Below are positions 1 to 7,296 of a stretch of DNA of 64,000 nucleotides, in pieces. The notes beneath the pieces are model-generated. The model saw only the letters and a program-made list of their open reading frames with translations. It did no database searches and was not told the DNA's origin. The stretch comes from Pseudomonas triticifolii (GTDB lineage: Bacteria > Pseudomonadota > Gammaproteobacteria > Pseudomonadales > Pseudomonadaceae), in assembly GCF_014358015.1 (NCBI RefSeq), contig NZ_JACONV010000006.1:62001-126000 (forward strand). The letters run 5' to 3'. The translations under genes and the position numbers were made by a program. Numbering within the stretch: the first letter of the stretch is position 1; the number at the start of each line of letters is the position of its first letter.

Positions 1-715
1 CGTTTTCGACCAGGTTCATCGCAAAGGTGGTCTTACCCATCGACGGACGACCGGCGACGATGATCAGGTCGGCCGGTTGCAAGCCGCTGGTCTTTTCGTC
101 CAGATCGGTATAGCCGGTCGAGAGTCCGGTGATCGCGTTGTCACTGTTGAACAGCGTATCAATCCGGTCGATGGCCTTGGTCAGCAAGTCGTTGACGCTG
201 ACCGGGCCGCCCGTCTTGGGCCGCGCTTCGGCAATCTGAAAGATCTGCCGTTCGGCCTCGTCGAGGATCTCTTCGGCGGTACGGCCTTCGGGGTTGAACG
301 CGCTGTCCGCAATTTCGGTGCTGATGCCGATCAGTTGTCGCAAGGTTGCCCGCGCACGAACGATCTGCGCGTACGCCTTGATGTTGGCGACCGAAGGCGT
401 GTTCTTCGCCAGCTCACTGAGATAGCCAAGGCCGCCGACCTGAGAGGTCTGCCCTTCCTTGTCCAGCTGTTCGGCCAGTGTAACGACGTCTATAGGGCTG
501 TTCTGGTCAGCCAGGCGCGCAATGGCCCGGAAGATCAGGCGGTGGTCGTGTCGATAGAAATCACCGTCCGAGACTTGATCGAGCACCCGCTCCCAGGCGT
601 TGTTGTCCAGCATCAGACCACCGAGCACAGCCTGTTCGGCCTCGATGGAATGGGGCGGCACCTTGAGGGCAGCGGTTTGTAGATCGTATTGCTCAGGGCT
701 GGAGATTTCGTTCAT
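1..715 (-). CDS. dnaB: Replicative DNA helicase DnaB (3' part outside window)
   Basis: The hexameric helicase that unwinds DNA at the replication fork. Reading down from the ATG at 715, the protein begins MNEISSPEQYDLQ and runs into a DnaB N-terminal domain (EAEQAVLGGLMLDN near residue 25). It then enters the RecA-like domain, where the Walker A segment AGRPSMGKTTFAMN lies at the window edge. About 238 residues are visible; the C-terminal half lies beyond position 1. It follows rplI, from which it is separated by a hairpin terminator. Identity is clear from the continuous match to DnaB wording. Confidence 0.95.
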   Translation of the reverse strand, partial: MNEISSPEQYDLQTAALKVPPHSIEAEQAVLGGLMLDNNAWERVLDQVSDGDFYRHDHRLIFRAIARLADQNSPIDVVTLAEQLDKEGQTSQVGGLGYLSELAKNTPSVANIKAYAQIVRARATLRQLIGISTEIADSAFNPEGRTAEEILDEAERQIFQIAEARPKTGGPVSVNDLLTKAIDRIDTLFNSDNAITGLSTGYTDLDEKTSGLQPADLIIVAGRPSMGKTTFAMNLVEN

Positions 716-754
716 GGCCACTTGAATTCGAGGTTTACAGAATAGGGATGCCAT

Positions 755-792
755 AAAGACAAAGGGCACGACCTGTGAACAGGATCGTGCCC
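755..792 (-). terminator. Rho-independent terminator after rplI
   Basis: GGGCACGA (764-771) pairs with TCGTGCCC (785-792). Inside it CCTG pairs with CAGG around a TGAA tetraloop. Read on the minus strand the stem is followed by a T-rich stretch (TTTGTCTTT). It lies between the rplI stop and the dnaB start, so it would end the ribosomal protein transcript. Confidence 0.75.
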
Positions 793-838
793 GATGTTAA
801 TCCTCTGACGGCAATGCCGCCAGACGATCACGTACTGC

Positions 839-1285
839 TTAAGCAGCCACTACGACAACGCGTACGGTCGCTTCTACGTCGCTGTGCAGGTGCACGGCTA
901 CGTCGAATTCGCCAACGTTGCGGATAGTGCCGTTCGGCAGACGAACTTCGCTTTTTGCAACTTCAACGCCCGAGGCGGTCAGTGCATCAGCGATGTCGTG
1001 GGTGCCGATCGAACCGAACAGCTTGCCTTCGTCACCAGCAGTGGCAGTGATAGTCACTTCCAGCTCAGCCAGTTGGGCAGCGCGAGTTTCGGCAGATGCT
1101 TTCTTGTCTGCAGCCAGTTTTTCCAGCTCGGCACGACGCTCTTCAAACGCAGCCAGGTTGGCAGCGGTTGCAGCGGTGGCTTTGCCGTAAGGCAGCAGGT
1201 AGTTACGACCGTAACCGGCCTTAACGTTTACTTTGTCGCCCAGGTTGCCCAGGTTGGCGACTTTTTCCAGAAGGATCAGTTGCAT
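839..1285 (-). CDS. rplI: 50S ribosomal protein L9
   Basis: L9 binds 23S rRNA domain V and helps maintain the reading frame. The 148-aa product is the usual bacterial length, starts [18 protein letters not shown] and keeps the N-terminal rRNA-binding motif [14 protein letters not shown] long helix connects it to the C-terminal domain. It is the last gene of the rpsF-rpsR-membrane protein-rplI unit and is followed by a terminator. The ATG is preceded on the minus strand by AAGAGGA. Confidence 0.97.
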   Translation of the reverse strand: MQLILLEKVANLGNLGDKVNVKAGYGRNYLLPYGKATAATAANLAAFEERRAELEKLAADKKASAETRAAQLAELEVTITATAGDEGKLFGSIGTHDIADALTASGVEVAKSEVRLPNGTIRNVGEFDVAVHLHSDVEATVRVVVVAA

Positions 1286-1304
1286 GTGGAAATCCTCTTA
1301 ACTT

Positions 1305-2201
1305 TTAACCTTCACCGTTCGCAGGACCATTGCCGGAATCTTTCGATACCCGGCGACCGCGAAAATCAATCAGGCTGTCGACAATGGCTATCACCACGAG
1401 CAACGGATAGATCAGCTGCATGAATACCAGCAGCGTGATGTACATCCCTACCAGCCAGAACCTGGACAGGCGCTTTTCAGCGACAAGTCCGTGGATCAGT
1501 GCCAGCCCTGCAAATACCAGCGGTACGCTGCAGAGCGGTGTAAGCATGGCCATCTGAGGACCGAAATTCGGCCCCACCAGCATGCACACCACCAGCACCA
1601 ATGCCGGCACCAGCGGGATTCTCACGGCGCGAAACTCGCGCCCGAAACCACCAGGGTTGTACAACAACGCTTGCCAGTAGCGCCCAAGAATCAGGCTCAG
1701 CACACTGACGATTTGCAGCAAAGCCGCTATCAGGCCATTCAGGACGGGGGCAATCAGTGCTCCCAGACGCGCGCGCTCTTCTACGTTCATTTGCTCGTAG
1801 AGCCCAGAGAGCATTGCCGGCAGGTGTTTCTGCAACTCCTGCGACATCGCTTCAATGGGTTCGCGAAAAACCGCACCCAGTACCACTGCGTACACCACAC
1901 CCAACGCTACGCTGACCAGCAGCACGCGGACCCAGGACTCGCTGGCACGCAACACCATTGCCAAGCTCAGCGAACCGGCCAGCACCATGGCTGTACGCGG
2001 TTCGCCGAAATACCACCAGACCAAAGCCGGCAGCAGAGCCCAGGACAGGACACCAACGGCATCACTGAACCCGCGCCGCAGAAGCACCAGGCAACCTGCG
2101 GCAGCACTCAACCAGAAAAACAGCGGCAATGCCGCACATCCAGCCACTACGAGAGTGGCTTGCATGCGGCCGCGCATGATGAATTCAGCCAGGGCACGCA
2201 T
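1305..2201 (-). CDS. DUF2232-type membrane protein between rpsR and rplI
   Basis: A 298-aa integral membrane protein with about eight hydrophobic segments (for example around residues 15-45, 60-115, 155-175, 195-275) and a short basic C-terminus (DFRGRRVSKDSGNGPANGEG). A membrane gene at this place between rpsR and rplI is a standing feature of Pseudomonas. Its cotranscription with ribosomal proteins is conserved but its function is unknown to me. Assignment to DUF2232 rests on length, topology and position. I see no catalytic motif. Confidence 0.8.
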   Translation of the reverse strand: MRALAEFIMRGRMQATLVVAGCAALPLFFWLSAAAGCLVLLRRGFSDAVGVLSWALLPALVWWYFGEPRTAMVLAGSLSLAMVLRASESWVRVLLVSVALGVVYAVVLGAVFREPIEAMSQELQKHLPAMLSGLYEQMNVEERARLGALIAPVLNGLIAALLQIVSVLSLILGRYWQALLYNPGGFGREFRAVRIPLVPALVLVVCMLVGPNFGPQMAMLTPLCSVPLVFAGLALIHGLVAEKRLSRFWLVGMYITLLVFMQLIYPLLVVIAIVDSLIDFRGRRVSKDSGNGPANGEG

Positions 2202-2240
2202 GCTTTCTATCCCTTGTTACGATTTGTCGACTACCCGGTC

Positions 2241-2471
2241 TCAGCGGCCGTGGCTGTCGGTGTAGGCCAGCAGGGCCAGGAAGCGGGCGCGCTTGATAGC
2301 GGTGGCCAGCTGACGCTGATAACGTGCTTTGGTACCAGTGATACGGCTTGGAACGATTTTGCCGGTCTCGGATACGTAAGCTTTCAGAGTGTTGAGATCT
2401 TTGTAATCGATCTCTTTGACGTCTTCAGCGGTGAAGCGGCAGAATTTACGACGACGGAAGAAACGTGCCAT
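2241..2471 (-). CDS. rpsR: 30S ribosomal protein S18
   Basis: S18 binds next to S6 on the platform of the 30S subunit. The 76-aa protein is of normal length and carries the family core [34 protein letters not shown] and the basic tract [21 protein letters not shown]. It lies 28 nt downstream of rpsF in the same operon, which matches its obligate pairing with S6. Confidence 0.97.
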
Positions 2472-2499
2472 GTAATTGGCTCCTCAAAAGGTCCGTGGA

Positions 2500-2925
2500 T
2501 TACTCGTCAGCGTTATCGCTAACGTCACTGTTGTCGCCGTCATCGCCATCGGCGCTGTCGGAGTGCTCAGGACGGTCACGACGCTCACGGCGCTCACTGC
2601 GGTTTTCTTCAGCCTTGAGCATCTCGGACTGGCCAGTGACGGCTTCGTCGCGACGGATGACCAGGTTACGGATCACAGCATCGTTGTAACGGAAGTTGTC
2701 TTCCAGCTCGGCCAGAGCCTTGCCAGAGCACTCAACGTTCAGCATCACGTAGTGAGCCTTGTGAACATTGTTGATTGCGTAAGCCAGTTGACGACGGCCC
2801 CAATCTTCCAGACGGTGGATTTTGCCGCCGTCTTCTTCGATCAGCTTGGTGTAACGCTCTACCATGCCGCCGACTTGCTCGCTTTGATCCGGGTGGACCA
2901 AAAAGATAATTTCGTAATGACGCAT
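2500..2925 (-). CDS. rpsF: 30S ribosomal protein S6
   Basis: S6 binds the central domain of 16S rRNA as a dimer with S18. The 141-aa protein starts [18 protein letters not shown] and keeps the conserved [20 protein letters not shown] segment. It ends in a long acidic and Ser-rich tail ([20 protein letters not shown]), typical of S6 proteins whose tail is glutamylated in some bacteria. It is the first gene of the ribosomal operon. A sigma70-type promoter is visible about 120 nt upstream. Confidence 0.97.
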   Translation of the reverse strand: MRHYEIIFLVHPDQSEQVGGMVERYTKLIEEDGGKIHRLEDWGRRQLAYAINNVHKAHYVMLNVECSGKALAELEDNFRYNDAVIRNLVIRRDEAVTGQSEMLKAEENRSERRERRDRPEHSDSADGDDGDNSDVSDNADE

Positions 2926-3043
2926 GAATGCTCCTTACGGGTTGTAGCCTGCCGCTGAAAGCGGTCAGACAAGGAGTGAATGACACTGTTAGTCTTGCTC
3001 AGGAACAGGCACATGCGCGCCTGCCATGACAGCAAGGGGCGCA

Positions 3044-3072
3044 ATTGTAGAGAAGGGTCGTGGGCGGCGCAA
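3044..3072 (-). promoter_or_regulatory. Sigma70 promoter of the rpsF operon
   Basis: On the minus strand a -35 box TTGCGC (3067-3072) is followed after exactly 17 bp by a -10 box TACAAT (3044-3049). Transcription would start near 3037, leaving a leader of about 110 nt before rpsF. No competing gene lies between it and rpsF. Confidence 0.65.
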
Positions 3073-3141
3073 GGCAATTGGTGATTATTTGAGCAGGGCA
3101 CACAGCGCCCGAAGAATGTTCGGGCAAGGCGAGCGCCGGAT

Positions 3142-3231
3142 GTGGGAGTGAGCCTGCTCACGAACTGGCCGCTACATCCGCCAGACATTCAGCGATTGAA
3201 ACGCACTATTCGCAAGCACGCTCGCTCTCAC
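3142..3231. repeat. REPIN-like inverted repeat between rpsF and rlmB
   Basis: A left arm GTGGGAGTGAGCCTGCTCACGAA starts at 3142, and a divergent right arm TTCGCAAGCACGCTCGCTCTCAC ends at 3231. This gives the REP doublet layout seen intact at 61941-62030. The arms match imperfectly, so it looks like an old copy. It fills most of the 320-nt space between the rpsF promoter and the rlmB stop. Confidence 0.65.
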
Positions 3232-3246
3232 ACATCAGCCAGTGAT

Positions 3247-4008
3247 TCAGCCTTTCTTGCCAGCCGGCTTGGCACTGCGCTGGCGCAACGCTTCGAACAG
3301 GCATACGCCGGTCGCAACCGAGACGTTAAGGCTGCTGACGCTACCCGCCATGGGCAGGCGTACCAGGTAGTCGCAGTGCTCACGGGTCAGGCGACGCATG
3401 CCCTTGCCTTCGGCACCCATGATGATGATCGTCGGCCCGGTCAGGTCCTGCTGATACAACTCCTGCTCAGCCTCGCCCGCCGTACCCACCACCCACAGAC
3501 CGCGCTGCTGGAGTTTTTCCAGCGTGCGGGCCAGGTTGGTCACGGCCACCAACGGAATCACTTCCGCCGCACCGCATGCCACTTTTCGGACTGCTGGCGT
3601 CAGTGTTGCAGATTTGTCCTTGGGAACGATGACCGCCAGCGCACCCGCTGCATCCGCCGTACGCAGGCAGGCGCCCAGGTTATGCGGATCGGTCACGCCA
3701 TCGAGCACCAGCAACAGAGGCGGGCCTTCAGTGCGATCAAGCAACTCGTCGAGCATCGCCTCACCCCAGACCTGGCTCGGACTCACATCCGCGACAACGC
3801 CCTGGTGCACACCCTCGACCCAGGCGTCCATTTCGCGACGCTCGGCCTGGCCGATAGTGACGCGATTCTCACCGGCCAACTCGACCAGTACTTGGACGCG
3901 AGGGTCGTTACGACCCTCCGCCAGCCAGATATGCTTGACCCGCTTCGGATGATGACGAAGCAACGCTTCCACGGCATGCACGCCGTAGATTTTTTCCAAC
4001 TGACTCAT
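3247..4008 (-). CDS. rlmB: 23S rRNA (guanosine(2251)-2'-O)-methyltransferase RlmB
   Basis: This SPOUT-family enzyme methylates the 2'-OH of G2251 in the 23S P loop with S-adenosylmethionine. The 253-aa protein has the N-terminal substrate-binding domain (starting MSQLEKIYGVHAVEALL) and the three SPOUT motifs: VTDPHNLGACLRTADAAG, IIIMGAEGKGM and SVSSLNVSVATGVCLFEALR. The last two form the trefoil knot. Its start overlaps the rnr stop by 4 nt (ATGA), so the two are translationally coupled. Confidence 0.96.
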   Translation of the reverse strand: MSQLEKIYGVHAVEALLRHHPKRVKHIWLAEGRNDPRVQVLVELAGENRVTIGQAERREMDAWVEGVHQGVVADVSPSQVWGEAMLDELLDRTEGPPLLLVLDGVTDPHNLGACLRTADAAGALAVIVPKDKSATLTPAVRKVACGAAEVIPLVAVTNLARTLEKLQQRGLWVVGTAGEAEQELYQQDLTGPTIIIMGAEGKGMRRLTREHCDYLVRLPMAGSVSSLNVSVATGVCLFEALRQRSAKPAGKKG

Positions 4009-6641
4009 GAATTAGCCTTGGGTTTACGAGCGCCGCCGCTTTTCGACGATGACGCGGAGCCCGTTTTCGACGAGCCACCTTTACGATGTTTACTGGTTTT
4101 GCCTGAGGAAGGTGCAGAGCCCGAAGCGGGCCTGTCAGACTTTCCCGACGATGCCTTGCTACCGCCCTTCGCTTCAGCCAGAAGGGCTTTTTTCATTTCA
4201 CGACTTTTGCGCACTTCTGCGTTCTTCGCGGCCGCATCGCTCGGGCGATAAGCCTCGACCGGTGCTTCCTTGGAGGCGGCCGTACGGCGCCCGGACTTGG
4301 CCGGAGCCTTTTCTTTCTCGGCAGTCGTCGCAGGTGCTGCGGTCTCCTGACCACGGCGCTTGCGCCCGGGCGAGGACGTGCTCGCTGCAGACTGCTCGGA
4401 AATCTCGAAGTCGATCTTGCGCTCATCCAGATCGACGCGCATGACCTTCACCTCAACCGTGTCGCCCAGGCGGAAGTTACGGCCTGTGCGCTCGCCGGCA
4501 AGGCGGTGGTGCAACGGATCGAAGTGGTAGTAGTCGCCAGGCAATGCGGTGACATGCACCAGGCCTTCGACATAGATATCGGTCAGCTCGACGAACAGAC
4601 CAAAACCGGTGACGGCAGTGATCACGCCCGGGAACGACTCGCCTACGCGGTCCTTCATGTACTCGCACTTGAGCCAGTTGACCACGTCACGCGTGGCTTC
4701 ATCGGCACGGCGTTCACTCATCGAGCACTGCTCGCCCAACTGCTCCAGCAACGCTTCATCGTACGGATAGATGCGCGCTTTCGGAATGGTTGCCGCACCG
4801 GCACGCCGTACATGCGGTGTGTCCTGCTTGGAGCGGATCACGCTGCGGATCGCTCGGTGAGTCAGCAGGTCCGGATAACGACGGATCGGCGAGGTGAAGT
4901 GCGTATAGGCTTCGTAATTCAGGCCGAAGTGGCCGTTGTTGTCCGAGCTGTACACCGCCTGACTCAACGAACGCAGCATCACGGTCTGGATCAGGTGGTA
5001 GTCCGGGCGATCGCGAACGGTTTCAAGCAGCGCTTGATAATCCTTCGGCGTCGGCCCTTCCTTGCCCTTGTGCAACGACAGACCCAGCTCGCCCAAGAAG
5101 GCGCGAAGCTTTTCCAGACGTTCTGGCGGCGGACCATCGTGCACGCGATACAGCGCAGGGATCTCGTGCTTTTTCAGGAATTCAGCCGTGGCAACGTTGG
5201 CCGCCAGCATGCACTCCTCGATCAGCTTGTGAGCATCGTTACGTGTGGTCGGACGAATCTCGGCGATCTTGCGCTCGGAGCCGAAGATGATTCGGGTTTC
5301 CTGCGTTTCGAAATCGATGGCACCACGCACATGGCGTGCACCCAGCAGCACCTTGTACAAGGCATAAAGCTGCTTGAGGTGCGGCACCACATTGCCGTAC
5401 TCGCCACGCAGGCTCTTGGCTTCAGCGGTTTTCGGCTGTTCCAGAATCGTGCTGACCTTGTTGTAGGTCAGGCGCGCATGGGAGTGGATGACGGCTTCGT
5501 AGAACACGTAGTCCGTCATCTCGCCAGTCTTGGAGATGGTCATCTCGCAGACCATGGCCAGACGATCGACATGCGGGTTCAGCGAGCACAGACCGTTGGA
5601 CAGCTGCTCAGGCAGCATGGGCACGACGCGCTCGGGGAAATACACCGAGTTGCCACGCACCTGGGATTCGGCGTCCAGCGCCGAACCAATCTTCACATAG
5701 CTGGAGACGTCGGCAATCGCCACGTAGAGCTTCCAGCCGCCGGAGAACAGGCGCAGCTTGCCAGGTTTCGCTTCACAATAGACCGCATCGTCGAAGTCGC
5801 GGGCATCTTCGCCATCGATGGTCACGAACGGCAGATGACGCAGGTCGACGCGGTGTTCCTTGTCCTTGTCTTCGACTTCCGGCTTGAGCCTGGCCGCTTC
5901 CTTGAGCACGGCTTCAGGCCACACGTGAGGAATGTCGTAGGTGCGCAGCGCGACATCGATTTCCATGCCGGGCGCCATGTAGTTGCCCACCACTTCGACC
6001 ACGTCGCCTTGCGGCTGGAAGCGTGGCGTTGGCCAGTGGGTGATCTTCACCTCGACGAACTGACCGATCTTCGCGCCATTGTTGCGACCGGGGGTGACCA
6101 GCACTTCCTGCTGAATCTTCGGGTTGTCCGGGATAACGAAGCCGATGCCGCTCTCTTCGTAGTAGCGACCCACAATGCTTTCGTGGCCACGAGAGATGAC
6201 TTCGACGACCACGCCCTCACGACGTCCGCGACGATCCAGACCGGAAACACGTGCCAGCGCACGGTCGCCGTCGAATACCAGACGCATTTGCGCCGGGCTC
6301 ATGAACAGGTCATCGGAACCGTCGTCGGGCACCAGAAAACCAAAGCCGTCACGGTGACCGGAAATACGACCGAGGATCAAGTCGAGCTTGTCCACTGGCG
6401 CATAAGTACCCCGGCGGGTATAGATCAGTTGAGCATCGCGCTCCATCGCGCGAAGGCGACGGCGCAGGGCCTCGAATTGATCCTCAGTGACCAGGCCGAA
6501 CTCTTCGACCAGTTGCTCACGACTCGCTGGCGAGCCGCGCTCGGCGAGGTGCTGAAGGATCAGCTCACGGCTGGGAATGGGGTTTTCGTATTTTTCCGCT
6601 TCACGAGCGGCCTCGGGATCGAGGGACTGCCAATCGGCCAT
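4005..6641 (-). CDS. rnr: Ribonuclease R
   Basis: A processive 3'-5' exoribonuclease of the RNB family that degrades structured RNA. The 878 aa contain, in order, an N-terminal helix-turn-helix-like segment (residues 20-75), cold-shock domains (85-240), the RNB domain with the metal-binding core DGEDARDFDDAVY near residue 280 and HFTSPIRRYPDLLTHR near 590, an S1 domain (about 660-745), and a long Lys/Ser/Ala-rich tail. The basic tail is usual in gammaproteobacterial RNase R. It is coupled to rlmB downstream. Confidence 0.97.
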   Translation of the reverse strand: MADWQSLDPEAAREAEKYENPIPSRELILQHLAERGSPASREQLVEEFGLVTEDQFEALRRRLRAMERDAQLIYTRRGTYAPVDKLDLILGRISGHRDGFGFLVPDDGSDDLFMSPAQMRLVFDGDRALARVSGLDRRGRREGVVVEVISRGHESIVGRYYEESGIGFVIPDNPKIQQEVLVTPGRNNGAKIGQFVEVKITHWPTPRFQPQGDVVEVVGNYMAPGMEIDVALRTYDIPHVWPEAVLKEAARLKPEVEDKDKEHRVDLRHLPFVTIDGEDARDFDDAVYCEAKPGKLRLFSGGWKLYVAIADVSSYVKIGSALDAESQVRGNSVYFPERVVPMLPEQLSNGLCSLNPHVDRLAMVCEMTISKTGEMTDYVFYEAVIHSHARLTYNKVSTILEQPKTAEAKSLRGEYGNVVPHLKQLYALYKVLLGARHVRGAIDFETQETRIIFGSERKIAEIRPTTRNDAHKLIEECMLAANVATAEFLKKHEIPALYRVHDGPPPERLEKLRAFLGELGLSLHKGKEGPTPKDYQALLETVRDRPDYHLIQTVMLRSLSQAVYSSDNNGHFGLNYEAYTHFTSPIRRYPDLLTHRAIRSVIRSKQDTPHVRRAGAATIPKARIYPYDEALLEQLGEQCSMSERRADEATRDVVNWLKCEYMKDRVGESFPGVITAVTGFGLFVELTDIYVEGLVHVTALPGDYYHFDPLHHRLAGERTGRNFRLGDTVEVKVMRVDLDERKIDFEISEQSAASTSSPGRKRRGQETAAPATTAEKEKAPAKSGRRTAASKEAPVEAYRPSDAAAKNAEVRKSREMKKALLAEAKGGSKASSGKSDRPASGSAPSSGKTSKHRKGGSSKTGSASSSKSGGARKPKANS

Positions 6642-6803
6642 TAGATAGTTTTCACCTTGTATATATGTGGGTTAGTTTGGCATAGACCTTATGAAACGGG
6701 AAATTTCACGCTCAAACAGCCCACCGAAAAACGTCCTGGACTGCCCTGAAACACCTGATGCACACCGCTGGCGAATTATTTTAAGTTTTTTTCACCCTTG
6801 GGC

Positions 6804-6832
6804 TTTACAGCCCAAAAGGCGCTCCGTATAGT
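6804..6832 (+). promoter_or_regulatory. Promoter of first tRNA-Leu gene
   Basis: TTTACA (6804-6809), 17 bp, then TATAGT (6827-6832), followed by a GC-rich discriminator (GCGCGCC) as expected for stringently controlled stable RNA genes. The identical arrangement occurs 248 bp downstream in front of the second copy. Confidence 0.75.
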
Positions 6833-6866
6833 GCGCGCCATCGACAGGCTGATGCCTCAAGATACT

Positions 6867-6953
6867 GCCCAGATGGTGAAATTGGTAGACACGCCAGCTT
6901 CAGGTGCTGGTGACCGCAAGGTCGTGGAAGTTCGAGTCTTCTTCTGGGCACCA
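6867..6953 (+). tRNA. tRNA-Leu (CAG), copy 1
   Basis: An 87-nt type II tRNA with encoded CCA. The acceptor GCCCAGA pairs with TCTGGGC, the anticodon stem-loop is CCAGC-TTCAGGT-GCTGG (anticodon CAG, reading CUG), a long variable arm follows, and the T-loop is TTCGAGT. A terminator follows 40 nt later. Confidence 0.95.
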
Positions 6954-6993
6954 ATTCAAGGCAATAGCCTACAACAGGTTGATGCCTCACAAG

Positions 6994-7014
6994 AACCCGC
7001 GAAAGCGGGTTTTT
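6994..7014 (+). terminator. Terminator of tRNA-Leu copy 1
   Basis: AACCCGC (6994-7000), GAAA tetraloop, GCGGGTT (7005-7011), then a T run. This is a compact intrinsic terminator directly after the tRNA gene. Confidence 0.85.
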
Positions 7015-7051
7015 GCATTTCGGGGTTTTGATTATTAAATCAAAACAGGGG

Positions 7052-7080
7052 TTTACAGAATAAAACGATAGCCGTATAGT
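7052..7080 (+). promoter_or_regulatory. Promoter of second tRNA-Leu gene
   Basis: TTTACA (7052-7057), 17 bp, TATAGT (7075-7080), then GCGCCCC. It lies exactly 248 bp after the first copy's boxes, so promoter and tRNA were duplicated together. Confidence 0.75.
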
Positions 7081-7114
7081 GCGCCCCATCAGCAACGCAG
7101 GCGTCGCTGATACT

Positions 7115-7201
7115 GCCCAGATGGTGAAATTGGTAGACACGCCAGCTTCAGGTGCTGGTGACCGCAAGGTCGTGGAAGTTCGAGTCTTCTTCTGGGCACC
7201 A
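7115..7201 (+). tRNA. tRNA-Leu (CAG), copy 2
   Basis: Identical in all 87 nt to the copy at 6867-6953, including the anticodon CAG and encoded CCA. It has its own promoter and terminator. The pair forms the boundary between the rnr backbone and the accessory block that follows. Confidence 0.95.
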
Positions 7202-7211
7202 ATTCAAAAAA

Positions 7212-7235
7212 ACCGAGCCAATGGCTCGGTTTTTT
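7212..7235 (+). terminator. Terminator of tRNA-Leu copy 2
   Basis: ACCGAGCC (7212-7219), AAT loop, GGCTCGGT (7223-7230), then a T tract; an A tract precedes the stem. It could also act on the opposite strand for the convergent gene ending at 7297. Confidence 0.85.
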
Positions 7236-7296
7236 GCTTTCAGACGTGCACCATGCTGTCGATGAGCAAGCCACTTCTATAAAGAACACGCTCGAC

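Noticed and set aside
4506..6644. 712-codon open frame on the plus strand
   Set aside because: Antisense shadow of rnr, produced by high-GC codon bias; composition (His/Gln/Val-rich) has no family resemblance.
6805..7289. Short frames across the tRNA-Leu region encoding the same peptide twice
   Set aside because: The repeated peptide is simply the tRNA gene sequence read as protein.
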